A stretch of 64,000 nucleotides of DNA from the NCBI RefSeq assembly GCF_003205205.1, contig NZ_QJRL01000006.1, forward strand, positions 124,001-188,000. Reading direction: 5' to 3'. Below are positions 38,610 to 47,006 of this stretch, in pieces. The stretch's first letter is position 1. Every line of letters begins with the position of its first letter. This DNA comes from Pseudomonas sp. LB-090624. Lineage in GTDB: Bacteria > Pseudomonadota > Gammaproteobacteria > Pseudomonadales > Pseudomonadaceae. Position numbers and translations under genes: made by a program. A model generated the notes under the pieces. That model did no database searches. It had not been told where the DNA came from and saw only the letters and a program-made list of their open reading frames with translations.

Positions 38610-38966
38610 CCGTGGCGCACGCTGTGTGGGCCTGGCGCACGCCGCCAGCGCTACCACCGCCAGCCCAGGTGACGCTGCCAGCAGCAAGCCCCCCCCGCCC
38701 GCCGCCAGAATCCGCCCGGCGGCCAACATCCCGGTATAGGCAATGAAGACCGCGCGCCCCGCGTAACCTTTGTCCATCATGCGCCCGGTCAGGAACGAGC
38801 CTGCCGCGCCGCCCAGGTTGAACAGGATCTGCACCGCGCCTGCCTGCGGCCGGCTATAGCCCTGCCCGATCAACAACGATGGCAACCAGTTCAGCAGCAT
38901 GTACAACACGGTGAGCGTGAAGAAGCAGGCCATCTCGGCTGCCTTGGGGCAAACCAAGTCAGCCAA
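38610..38966 (-). pseudogene. Relic of an MFS transporter (aromatic-acid-symporter-like)
   Basis: In one minus-strand frame about 70 residues read as MFS segments: CFFTLTVLYMLLNWLPSLLI, then GAVQILFNLGGAAGSFLTGR and AVFIAYTGMLAA. They look like segments 7-9 of an AAHS-type transporter such as PcaK or BenK. The N-terminal half is missing, since the frame begins abruptly beside the MarR relic, and the sequence degrades into unrelated residues after GMLAAG. A full protein would be about 440 residues. This is a deletion remnant. Confidence 0.6.
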
Positions 38967-38995
38967 TTTGTTATCTCAATTAACTATCATGAAAA

Positions 38996-39238
38996 TTACC
39001 TTTCCTTTATCCGGCACAGTTCTCGGCACTGGCGGTGATCGAGCGAAACCCGGGGTTGATGCAAGCAGACCTGGCCCGCTCGCTCTCTTATGGGATATTT
39101 CTCAGCAAGGCCGGGGAAGCCTTGCTCAAGGAGCTGAAGCAAATTGCCAGCGACAGCGACCGCGAGGCGACAGCGGCGCTGGATGATGAGGAACGCGGGC
39201 AGTTGTTGCGGTTGTTGACGAAGATCTATCAGGATTGA
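38996..39238 (+). pseudogene. MarR-family regulator with internal deletion and no start
   Basis: The frame reads AQFSALAVIERNPGLMQADL, the first helices of a MarR DNA-binding domain, and then passes directly into SYGIFLSKAGEALLKELKQI, the part after the wing. The recognition helix and wing, some 40-50 residues, are missing in frame at about 39083. Upstream, a TGA at 38990-38992 closes the frame and no proper start with ribosome site is visible; a GTG at 39035 could start a 67-residue remnant. DNA binding should be lost. Confidence 0.6.
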
Positions 39239-39287
39239 AGTGCCAACCCGCATTGCAACCAAGACGCCAACACTGAGGAGCCAGCGC

Positions 39288-40058
39288 ATGAGCCTGATCC
39301 CCAACCTTGCAGACAAGGCCGATGTATTGATTTGCGGTGCCAGCCAGGGCATTGGCCTGGCGCTGTGCAGCGCACTGCTGGCCCGGCGTGATGTTCGCCA
39401 GGTGTGGGCGGTATCACGCCACGCCAGCACCAATGAGGCACTACTGGCGCTGGCCAGGGCACATGGCGAACGCATGCGGTTGACGGACTGCGATGCCCGC
39501 GATGAAGCAGCGCTCGCAGGCCTGGCACGTGAGGTGGGCCGTGCCTGCGAGCACCTGCACCTGGTCATCAGCACCTTGGGCATACTGCATCAGGACGGCG
39601 CCAAAGCCGAAAAGTCGTTGGCCCAGCTGGACCTGGCGGGGTTGCAGGCCGGTTTCGCCACCAATACCTTCGCGCCGATCCTGCTGCTCAAGCATTTGCT
39701 GCCCCTGTTGCGCAAACAGCCCGCCACATTCGCCGCACTGTCGGCCAGGGTCGGTTCGATCGGCGACAATCGCCTGGGGGGCTGGTACAGCTATCGTGCG
39801 AGCAAGGCGGCGCTGAACCAGTTGCTGCACACGGCGAGCATCGAACTGAAACGCCTCAACCCTGGCGCTACTGTACTGGCGCTGCATCCGGGCACCACCG
39901 ACACCGCGCTGTCGCGCCCCTTCCAGGGCAACGTACCGGAGGGGAAACTGTTTGACCCGGCGTTTGCCGCGCAGTGCGTGATAGAGCAGGTAGCACGGCT
40001 AGGGCCGGCGGAGAGTGGCAGTTTCTGGGGGTGGGACGGCAAGCGGATAACGTGGTGA
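39288..40058 (+). CDS. Short-chain dehydrogenase/reductase, CsgA-like
   Basis: SDR enzyme of 256 residues. The cofactor motif is CGASQGIGLALC at about residue 16, the catalytic Ser is in ALSARVGSIGDN, and Tyr and Lys are in YSYRASKAALNQLL. It is closest to the C-factor/CsgA-like SDR group, whose natural substrates are mostly unknown. GAGGAG lies about nine bases before the ATG. It follows the MarR relic and is on its own. Confidence 0.86.
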   Translation: MSLIPNLADKADVLICGASQGIGLALCSALLARRDVRQVWAVSRHASTNEALLALARAHGERMRLTDCDARDEAALAGLAREVGRACEHLHLVISTLGILHQDGAKAEKSLAQLDLAGLQAGFATNTFAPILLLKHLLPLLRKQPATFAALSARVGSIGDNRLGGWYSYRASKAALNQLLHTASIELKRLNPGATVLALHPGTTDTALSRPFQGNVPEGKLFDPAFAAQCVIEQVARLGPAESGSFWGWDGKRITW

Positions 40059-40128
40059 AGATCAGAACCCTCGGCCGGGCGTGCTGTTGCCACCCGGCCG
40101 AGGCAGTGCGTTCCATCGCGGGGGCAGC

Positions 40129-40293
40129 TTAGCGCGGGCCGCCGCCCTGATGGCCGCCATAGCCACCGCCACCACCACCGTGGCCCCCACCGTGACCACC
40201 GCCACCACCCGGCGGCATGAACATCCAGCAACCCGACAAGGCGGATACCAGCGCCGCAACCAGGGCTGCGCGGAAAAGGTGTTTCGACTTCAT
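40129..40293 (-). CDS. Small Gly/His-rich lipoprotein
   Basis: Peptide of 54 residues. MKSKHLFRAALVAALVSALS is a lipoprotein signal peptide ending in the lipobox LSGC (Cys22). The mature part, about 33 residues, is almost only Gly with scattered His and a Tyr (GGGGGHGGGHGG-type). Such sequences may bind metal ions or act as a flexible surface tail. GGAG lies eight bases before the ATG. It is too short for usual gene-finding cut-offs. The family is not recognised beyond similar Gly-rich Pseudomonas lipoproteins. Confidence 0.72.
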   Translation of the reverse strand: MKSKHLFRAALVAALVSALSGCWMFMPPGGGGGHGGGHGGGGGGYGGHQGGGPR

Positions 40294-40466
40294 TGGAACG
40301 CTCCACAAGGCTAGATCTGCTGCCCGCCGTTGACCGGTGCGGCAGCGGGCGGATTCTAGAGGTGCGGGATGATGGCACGGGGAAACTTTGCATATCTTTA
40401 CAGTCACCGCGGCGACCGGGCGACGGGCCGGGCCCCTGGGGGCCATCCTGATCAGAACACCCGGTG

Positions 40467-41522
40467 CTAGTAACCGGTCATCTCCAGATACCCGCGCCCA
40501 CCCGAACTCCCGCTCAAGCGCACCGGCCCCTCCCAATACGGGAACCGTGTCTGCATCCACGCCTGCGGCTCCACGGCCTCGGCCTGCACATCCACCCCAT
40601 GCCCCGGCACCTGCACCCGCCAGCGCACCGGTACGCGCTTACCGTTGCCCTGCCTTGCCCAGGCCAGCGCCTGCAGCTGGATCTGTGCGCCGTGCAACGC
40701 AACCACCTCACCCAGCGGCCCAACCCAGGTCCCGGCGCGATAGGCCTCCCCCTGCGCCTCACGCACCTGAAACAGCATCAGCTTGGCGCCACTGTCCAGG
40801 TGCAGCGAGAACCAGTCCCAGCCTGCCTGACCGGCTGCCAACGGCTGGCTGCTCCATTCCCGGTCCAGCCAGGCCTGGCCGCTGACCGCGATACACTGGC
40901 TGCCGCGCTGAACATCACCCTGCACCTGATAGAAAGGCTGGCTGTAATAATACGAAGCCTGCCCCTTGCCAGACTTCTCGCTGTAGCCCTGCGCCCCATG
41001 CAGCACCAGCGGCCGCTCGCTGTGGAGGTGGAGGCGGTAGCGGAAACCCTCACCATCCGCGGTCATTTGCAGGTTGTCGACAGTGTCCGCGCCCTGCAGC
41101 GACCAGCCATTGATCCACGCCCGAAAGGGCTCGGCCTGCACCCCGGCCTGGCCGATACCGCCACGCGCCAGGGTTTCAGCCGATTGATGGCCGCCCGGGC
41201 CAGTCAACGCCGCGTGCCCCATCCACAGGTTCGGGCTGTTCCAGTCGCCGGTTTCCGGACCGGGGCGCAAGGCTGAGCGAAACAGCGTCCACTGCACGCC
41301 CCAGTCACGCCCTTGGGCGTCCTTGAGGTTGGCAGTGATGTACCACCACTCGATGCGAAAGCCATCGTGGGCGCCGTGGTCGCGAGGGAATACCAGGCGA
41401 TGCTCGCGGCTCACCTGGCTGAACCCGCTCGCCTGCTGCCCAAGCCCGGCATAGCTCTGCGGTGCCGGCTGATCACACCCGCACAGTATCCCGCAGAGCA
41501 ACAGCCAGGCATTAGGTTTCAT
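40467..41522 (-). CDS. AttH/CrtC-like lipocalin-domain lipoprotein
   Basis: Protein of 351 residues. MKPNAWLLLCGILCGCDQP is a lipoprotein signal with lipobox ILCGC. The body matches the AttH/CrtC-type (hydroxyneurosporene synthase-like) double lipocalin fold: FRIEWWYITANLKDAQGRDW, SYYYSQPFYQVQG and AWLDREWSSQPL. Despite the CrtC name, a carotenoid role is unlikely here. The ATG at 41522 overlaps the 3' end of the permease gene by 11 bases. With the FtsX-type permease and ABC ATPase it forms a three-gene operon of the AttEFGH type, perhaps for lipid or envelope handling. Confidence 0.84.
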   Translation of the reverse strand: MKPNAWLLLCGILCGCDQPAPQSYAGLGQQASGFSQVSREHRLVFPRDHGAHDGFRIEWWYITANLKDAQGRDWGVQWTLFRSALRPGPETGDWNSPNLWMGHAALTGPGGHQSAETLARGGIGQAGVQAEPFRAWINGWSLQGADTVDNLQMTADGEGFRYRLHLHSERPLVLHGAQGYSEKSGKGQASYYYSQPFYQVQGDVQRGSQCIAVSGQAWLDREWSSQPLAAGQAGWDWFSLHLDSGAKLMLFQVREAQGEAYRAGTWVGPLGEVVALHGAQIQLQALAWARQGNGKRVPVRWRVQVPGHGVDVQAEAVEPQAWMQTRFPYWEGPVRLSGSSGGRGYLEMTGY

Positions 41523-43974
41523 CGGCAAACGGCCTCAAGAGTTCGCGCGGCTGGCGACGCGCCAATTGCCACAGCGGCCAGGCACTGGCCAGCAGGCTGG
41601 TGAGCAGGCCCAGCAGGGCCAATTGCAGCAATTGCGAGGGGAACACGTAGAGCGGCAAGCGCCAGCCAAATGCCTGCACGTTCACCACCGCGACCAGGCA
41701 CCAGGCCAGCAGCAGCCCCAACGGGATCGCCAGCAGCACGGTGAGGCCACTGAGCATGAGTGCCTGGCCCAGGCTCAGCCAGACCAGCCGTGCGCGCCGC
41801 ACGCCCAATGCCCACAGCGGCGCCAACTGGCTCAGCCGGGCCTGGCCAAGGGTCAGCAGGTTGATGAACAGCGCCACACCGGCCACGCCCAGGGTCAGGC
41901 TGTTGAGCGCGGCAGTGGCGGCAAACGTACGGTTGAACACATCGGTCGACCAGCGTTTCAGCCGTGCCTGCTCGACCACGCGGCTGTCGTCCAGGTTGAA
42001 GCGCCGTTGCAACTCGGCCTTGATGGCTTGCCCATCGTCAGTAAGCAGGTCCACGCTCAACCCTGCCAGGGTTGCGCCTGGCCAATGCTCACGCAGCCAG
42101 CGGGCATTGACCAGCACATGCCCTTTGGGGTTGCCGTAGTCGGCGTAGATACCCACGACAGTCAGGGCTGGCGAATGGGGTGCTGGCAATGCAAGGCTGT
42201 CGCCCAGTCGCAGTTTCAATCGCCTGGCCAGTTGCTCACTGAGCATCACCGCGTGCCCGCTGGCCAATAGTGCCCAGGCGCGAGGCTGTTGTTCCAGCAA
42301 CGGCCAGCGGGTTCGATAGACCGGGTTATCGACGATGCCCTGGGCCTGCACCGGCCAGCCTTGCAGCTGCATTTCGCCACGCCAGCCAGGCAGCACCACG
42401 CTGACCGCAGGTTGCTGCCCAAGCCACTCGGCCATCTGCAAACCCTGGTCAGTATCGCGTGGAGTCAGGTACAGGTCGGCGGACAGGCGCTGGTCAAGCC
42501 AGCCAACAAAGGTCTTGCGAAAACCCTCGGTCATGCTGCCCACGCCAACGCTGGCGGCCAATGCCAGCAACAAGGCCATCAGCGCCAGGCTCAGCGCGGG
42601 TAGCTGCTGACGGCTGTCGGCGACGAACCATTGCGCCAATGGCCGACGGCAAAGGCGCGCCAGCCCGGCCAGTACCCGGTCGAGCAACGCTGGCAACAAC
42701 AGCGCCGCCGCCAACAACAGCGCAGCCAGCATGGCGAAGGCGTTTGGCAGGCTGTCGCCGAGCACGCCACAGCCCAAGGCCAGCAGCAGCAACAGGCCCG
42801 CAGCTGATGCCTGACGTTTCAGCCATGGCCCCTGCGCCGCTCGCCAGGCCTGAGGTTGTGCCAGCGCCAGTAACGGTAAACGGGCCGCACGCAATACGCT
42901 GCCTACCCCGGCCAGCAATGCCCCCGTCACGCTCACCAGCAACCCCGCCAGCCACCACCCCACGGGCAGGCTCAAGGTGCCCGCGACCTGCGCGCCGTAA
43001 AGGCCGCGCAAGCTGGCGGACACATCGGGCAGCAACCAGGCCGCCAGGGCGTAGCCACTGGCCACCCCGGCCAATCCGCCCAGCACGGCGAACAGCCCAA
43101 GCTCCAGCGCCAAGGCACACAGCAGGGTGTTCAAGCTCACACCGCAGGCGCGCAGGTTGCGAATCAGCCCCCGCCGCTGCTCCAGCGCCAGGCCGATCGC
43201 GGCATGGGTGATGAACAGGCCGACGACGAACGCCAACAGGCCAAGGGCAGTCAGGTTGAGGTGAAAGCTGTCGGTCAGGCGCTGCAAACCGCCGTCGTCT
43301 TGCCGGGGTTGCAGTTCAAGGTAAGGCGCGATATTGGCAGGCAACGGCCCTGCGTTGCCTGCCAATAAAAGACGCGACAACTGCCGAGGTGCCTGCAGCA
43401 ACGCCTGCGCGTGGCCGATATCGACCACGATCACTCCGGGCGCCAGTTCAGGTTGCAGGATCAACGGTGGCAGCGAGTGCCCTTCGCTGTCGTGTGCCAC
43501 CTGCCCAGCGTTCATGTTCAACTGCCGCAAGGTGTCTGGCCCAACCCAGGCTTGCCCGGGCATGCCGATGAACGCCAGCAGGTCGAATGCCTGTGGCTGC
43601 ACGCCGGCAACGCTGCTGGCCGGTGGCAGGCTCAACGGCTCGATGCCGATCAATCGCACACTGCGAGTGGGCTCACCAGGCAGGCGCAACCGCCCTTCCA
43701 GCACCGGCGTCACCGCCCAGCCCTGACTGCGCAGTTGCACGTACAGCGCCTGGTCAAAGCGCTCGCCATGGCGCGGCAGCAATTGCGCCTGCAGCGGCCC
43801 TGCCAGCACCGCGCTGGCCCGAGCGTAGTCGCTGCGTGCCTGGCTGTTCAGTGCCTGCACACCGCTCCACAGCGCCGTGGCCAACCACAGGCCGGTAAAA
43901 ATGCTGAAGCACTGCACACGATGCCGCCGCCAGTGGCTGAGCAGCGCCAACACCGCCAGCGACAACAGCCTCAT
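41512..43974 (-). CDS. FtsX-like ABC transporter permease
   Basis: Membrane protein of 820 residues with an N-terminal segment (VQCFSIFTGLWLATALWSG), a large periplasmic domain, a central membrane cluster and a C-terminal FtsX domain with ALNSLTLGVAGVALFINLLT and LWALGVRRARLVWLSLGQAL. The layout is that of fused LolC/MacB-like permeases that pair with a LolD-like ATPase and do mechanical work on envelope lipids or proteins. Its ATG overlaps the ATPase stop by one base (TGATG), so translation is coupled. Confidence 0.88.
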   Translation of the reverse strand: MRLLSLAVLALLSHWRRHRVQCFSIFTGLWLATALWSGVQALNSQARSDYARASAVLAGPLQAQLLPRHGERFDQALYVQLRSQGWAVTPVLEGRLRLPGEPTRSVRLIGIEPLSLPPASSVAGVQPQAFDLLAFIGMPGQAWVGPDTLRQLNMNAGQVAHDSEGHSLPPLILQPELAPGVIVVDIGHAQALLQAPRQLSRLLLAGNAGPLPANIAPYLELQPRQDDGGLQRLTDSFHLNLTALGLLAFVVGLFITHAAIGLALEQRRGLIRNLRACGVSLNTLLCALALELGLFAVLGGLAGVASGYALAAWLLPDVSASLRGLYGAQVAGTLSLPVGWWLAGLLVSVTGALLAGVGSVLRAARLPLLALAQPQAWRAAQGPWLKRQASAAGLLLLLALGCGVLGDSLPNAFAMLAALLLAAALLLPALLDRVLAGLARLCRRPLAQWFVADSRQQLPALSLALMALLLALAASVGVGSMTEGFRKTFVGWLDQRLSADLYLTPRDTDQGLQMAEWLGQQPAVSVVLPGWRGEMQLQGWPVQAQGIVDNPVYRTRWPLLEQQPRAWALLASGHAVMLSEQLARRLKLRLGDSLALPAPHSPALTVVGIYADYGNPKGHVLVNARWLREHWPGATLAGLSVDLLTDDGQAIKAELQRRFNLDDSRVVEQARLKRWSTDVFNRTFAATAALNSLTLGVAGVALFINLLTLGQARLSQLAPLWALGVRRARLVWLSLGQALMLSGLTVLLAIPLGLLLAWCLVAVVNVQAFGWRLPLYVFPSQLLQLALLGLLTSLLASAWPLWQLARRQPRELLRPFADET

Positions 43975-44639
43975 CAGCCCTTCCCGGCTTGCACACGGCC
44001 GGCGCGCAGATAGCAACGCTGCTGCAAGCGCGCCGCCAGCCGAGGGCTGTGAGTCACCATCAGCACACCGCTGCCGGCTTCGTCGACCAGTTGCAGCAAC
44101 AGGCTCAACACTTCATCACTGCTGGCTTCATCGAGGCTGCCGGTGGGTTCGTCGGCCAGTAACCAGGCCGGGCGCCCGGCCAATGCCCGGCCGATGGCGA
44201 CACGTTGCTGCTGGCCACCTGACAGTTGCTCCGGGTAATGCGCGAGCAGCTGCGCCAGGCCCAGGCGGTGCGCCAGGTGAGCGACCCAGGCGGGGTCGTG
44301 CCGGTCGGCCAGCCTGGCCTGAAATGCCAGGTTGCTCCCCACGTCCAGGCTGCTGATCAGGTTGTACTGCTGAAACACCAGGCCAATGCCCTGCCGCCGC
44401 CACTGTGCCAGCGACGCCTCCGCGCGGCTGTCGAGGGCAACCCCGTCGACCATGATGCGGCCGCTGTCGGCACGGTCCAGCCCCGCTATCAGGTGCAGCA
44501 GGGTGCTTTTGCCACTGCCCGACTCGCCCATCAGGGCCAGGCTGCTGCCGCGCGGCAAGCACAGGTCGACGCCTTGCAACACCGGCAGCGGGCCTTGGGG
44601 GGTGGGGAAGGATTTGTGGAGGTTTTCGATGGCCAGCAT
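43974..44639 (-). CDS. LolD/MacB-type ABC transporter ATPase
   Basis: ATPase of 221 residues with Walker A GESGSGKSTLLHL, signature LSGGQQQRVAIGRAL and Walker B WLLADEPTGSLDE. The Q-loop region reads LVFQQYNLISSLDV, characteristic of the LolD/MacB group. I chose the ATG at 44639 because the family begins at MLAIENLHKSF; 12 further codons are open upstream. It is the first gene of the operon with the FtsX-type permease and the AttH-like lipoprotein. Confidence 0.9.
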   Translation of the reverse strand: MLAIENLHKSFPTPQGPLPVLQGVDLCLPRGSSLALMGESGSGKSTLLHLIAGLDRADSGRIMVDGVALDSRAEASLAQWRRQGIGLVFQQYNLISSLDVGSNLAFQARLADRHDPAWVAHLAHRLGLAQLLAHYPEQLSGGQQQRVAIGRALAGRPAWLLADEPTGSLDEASSDEVLSLLLQLVDEAGSGVLMVTHSPRLAARLQQRCYLRAGRVQAGKG

Positions 44640-44828
44640 CAAGGGGCCTTGGTGGGTTGGGGATCCCTTAAGCAATAGCAGGTCAGGGCAAGCACACCTG
44701 AACGTTTATCTGATTTTGCTCATGCGCACATGATCGCCTTGGGCGCTGGCGTTCTGCGGACAGTCGTTGCCGGGCACGCAGCGTAGTGGCAGGCACAGCC
44801 GAAGCGCTACGGGGTTGACCTCAAGGCA

Positions 44829-44838
44829 ATGGATCCAT
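44829..44838. promoter_or_regulatory. Upstream VanR-like operator
   Basis: ATGGATCCAT is a perfect ten-base palindrome. The same core recurs at 44913-44926, 86 bases downstream, and resembles the VanR operator ATTGGATCCAAT of Caulobacter as I remember it. Two sites around one promoter would allow cooperative or looped repression. Confidence 0.55.
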
Positions 44839-44843
44839 AGCAG

Positions 44844-44858
44844 TTCCGATAATCGCAC
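44844..44858 (+). promoter_or_regulatory. PcaR-like box upstream of vanA
   Basis: TTCCGATAATCGCAC matches 13 of 15 positions of the remembered PcaR box GTTCGATAATCGCAC. It lies between the two VanR-like palindromes, about 30 bases upstream of the -35 element. This is weaker than the copy at 17384-17398. Confidence 0.35.
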
Positions 44859-44886
44859 AAAGATCTCATAACACGAACAAATGATG

Positions 44887-44926
44887 TTGACCCGGTCTAT
44901 TTGTCATGGCTCTAATGGATCCATTA
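44887..44926 (+). promoter_or_regulatory. vanAB promoter with overlapping VanR-like operator
   Basis: TTGACC (44887-44892) and TCTAAT (44911-44916) are spaced by 18 bases, a good sigma-70 match. The -10 element is overlapped by the perfect 14-base palindrome TAATGGATCCATTA (44913-44926). Binding there should block transcription of vanAB. The rest of the 317-base region 44640-44956 holds the two sites at 44829-44858, a further dyad TCATG-CGCA-CATGA at 44720-44733, and no coding sequence. Confidence 0.65.
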
Positions 44927-44956
44927 AATAAAAACAAAACCCCGGAGAGCCTCCCC

Positions 44957-46024
44957 ATGTACCCCAAAAATACCTGGTATGTCGCTTGCACCCCCGACGA
45001 GATCGCCACCAAGCCTCTGGGCCGACAGATCTGCGGCGAAAAGATCGTGTTCTTCCGCAGCCACGATAATCGCGTAGCGGCCGTGGAGGACTTCTGCCCA
45101 CACCGTGGCGCGCCGTTGTCGCTGGGCTATGTCGAAGACGGCAACCTGGTCTGTGGCTACCACGGTCTGGTCATGGGTTGCGATGGCAAGACGGTGTCGA
45201 TGCCGGGCCAGCGGGTACGGGGCTTTCCTTGCAACAAGACCTTCGCTGCGGTCGAGCGCTATGGCTTCATCTGGGTGTGGCCCGGCGACGAGGCCCAGGC
45301 CGACCCGGCGTTGATCCCGCACCTGGCATGGGCGGTGAATGATGAGTGGGCCTACAGCGGCGGGCTGTTCCACATCGGTTGCGACTATCGCCTGATGATC
45401 GACAACCTGATGGACCTGACCCACGAAACCTATGTGCACGCGTCCAGCATTGGCCAGAAGGAAATCGACGAAGCACCGCCAGTCACCACCGTTACCGGCG
45501 ACGAAGTAGTTACCGCCCGGTACATGGAGAACATCATGGCCCCGCCGTTCTGGCGCATGGCGTTGCGTGGCAACGGTCTGGCCGATGATGTGCCGGTGGA
45601 CCGCTGGCAGATATGCCGCTTCACCCCACCCAGCCATGTGCTGATCGAAGTGGGCGTGGCGCATGCGGGCAAGGGTGGCTACCACGCCGACGCGCAGCAC
45701 AAGGCGTCGAGCATCGTGGTCGACTTCATCACCCCGGAAAGCGACACCTCGATCTGGTACTTCTGGGGCATGGCGCGCAATTTTGCAGCACACGACCAGA
45801 CCCTCACCGACAACATCCGCGAGGGCCAGGGCAAGATTTTCAGCGAAGACCTGGAGATGCTCGAGCGCCAGCAACAGAACCTGCTGGCCAACCCCGAGCG
45901 CAACCTGCTGAAGCTGAACATCGATGCCGGCGGCGTGCAATCGCGCAAGGTGCTGGAGCGGATCATCGCCAAAGAGCGCGCACCGCAGCCACAACTGATC
46001 GCCACCAGCGCCACCCCTGCCTGA
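44957..46024 (+). CDS. vanA: Vanillate O-demethylase oxygenase subunit
   Basis: Rieske oxygenase of 355 residues that demethylates vanillate to protocatechuate with release of formaldehyde. The Rieske cluster ligands are C47-P-H49 and C66-x-x-H69. The mononuclear iron site lies in MIDNLMDLTHETYVH. I chose the ATG at 44957 because GGAGAG lies nine bases upstream and MYPKNTWYVAC is the family N-terminus. vanB follows after 12 bases in the same operon. Upstream lie a sigma-70 promoter and two VanR-like palindromes. It feeds the beta-ketoadipate pathway, as does QuiC1 in the same window. Confidence 0.96.
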   Translation: MYPKNTWYVACTPDEIATKPLGRQICGEKIVFFRSHDNRVAAVEDFCPHRGAPLSLGYVEDGNLVCGYHGLVMGCDGKTVSMPGQRVRGFPCNKTFAAVERYGFIWVWPGDEAQADPALIPHLAWAVNDEWAYSGGLFHIGCDYRLMIDNLMDLTHETYVHASSIGQKEIDEAPPVTTVTGDEVVTARYMENIMAPPFWRMALRGNGLADDVPVDRWQICRFTPPSHVLIEVGVAHAGKGGYHADAQHKASSIVVDFITPESDTSIWYFWGMARNFAAHDQTLTDNIREGQGKIFSEDLEMLERQQQNLLANPERNLLKLNIDAGGVQSRKVLERIIAKERAPQPQLIATSATPA

Positions 46025-46036
46025 GGAACTGCCAAC

Positions 46037-46987
46037 ATGATCGATGCCGTAGTGGTATCCCGAAACGATGAAGCGCAGGGCATCTGCAGTTTCGAGCTGG
46101 CGGCAGCGGACGGCAGCCAGCTACCGGCGTTCAGCGCTGGCGCACACATCGACGTGCACCTGCCCAACGGGCTGGTGCGCCAGTATTCGCTGTGCAACCC
46201 CCCTGAAGAACGCCACCGCTACCTGATCGGCGTACTCAACGACCCGGCGTCGCGTGGCGGCTCACGCAGCCTGCACGAGCGGGTGCAGGCCGGCGCGCGG
46301 CTGCGCATCAGTGCACCGCGCAACCTGTTCCCGCTGGCCGAGGCCGCGCGGCGCAGCGTGCTGTTTGCCGGGGGCATCGGCATTACCCCGATCCTGTGCA
46401 TGGCTGAACAGCTGAGCCACGGCGGCCATGACTTCGAGCTGCACTACTGCGCCCGCTCCAGCGAGCGTGCGGCGTTTGTCGAGCGGATGCGCAGCGCGCC
46501 GTTTGCCGATCGGCTGTTCGTGCATTTTGACGAGCAGCCGGAAACCGCGCTGGACATCGCCCAGGTACTGGGCAGCCCGCACGGTGATGTGCACCTGTAT
46601 GTATGCGGGCCAGCCGGGTTCATGCAGCATGTGCTGGGCAGCGCCAAGGAGCTGGGTTGGCAAGAGGCCAACCTGCACCGCGAGTACTTTGCTGCGGCGC
46701 CAGTGGATGCACGCAACGACGGTAGCTTCTCGGTGCAGGTCAGCAGTACCGGGCAGGTATTCGAGGTGGGGGCCGACCAGACCGTGGTTCAGGTGCTGGA
46801 ACAGAACGGTATCGAGATCGCCATGTCGTGCGAGCAAGGCATATGCGGCACCTGCCTGACCGGCGTGTTGCAGGGTACGCCAGACCATCGCGACCTGTTT
46901 CTTACCGAGGAGGAGCAAGCCCTGAACGATCAGTTCACGCCCTGCTGCTCACGGTCGAAAACGCCGTTACTGGTGCTCGATATCTGA
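46037..46987 (+). CDS. vanB: Vanillate O-demethylase reductase subunit
   Basis: Reductase of 316 residues that passes electrons from NAD(P)H through FMN and a plant-type [2Fe-2S] cluster to VanA. The FMN part has VRQYSLCNPPEE, the NAD part has FAGGIGITPILCMA and YVCGPAGFMQHVL, and the C-terminal ferredoxin domain has CEQGICGTC with the last ligand in FTPCCSRSK. Length and domain order (FMN, NAD, FeS) are those of class IA reductases. Its stop is only six bases from the convergent vanR stop. Confidence 0.95.
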   Translation: MIDAVVVSRNDEAQGICSFELAAADGSQLPAFSAGAHIDVHLPNGLVRQYSLCNPPEERHRYLIGVLNDPASRGGSRSLHERVQAGARLRISAPRNLFPLAEAARRSVLFAGGIGITPILCMAEQLSHGGHDFELHYCARSSERAAFVERMRSAPFADRLFVHFDEQPETALDIAQVLGSPHGDVHLYVCGPAGFMQHVLGSAKELGWQEANLHREYFAAAPVDARNDGSFSVQVSSTGQVFEVGADQTVVQVLEQNGIEIAMSCEQGICGTCLTGVLQGTPDHRDLFLTEEEQALNDQFTPCCSRSKTPLLVLDI

Positions 46988-47006
46988 GCCGGCTTACGAA
47001 GCCGGC
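46988..47006. terminator. Hairpin between convergent vanB and vanR
   Basis: GCCGGC (46988-46993) pairs with GCCGGC (47001-47006) around a seven-base loop that contains the vanR stop codon. It directly follows the vanB stop. The short stem and missing T tract make it a weak bidirectional terminator. Confidence 0.4.
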
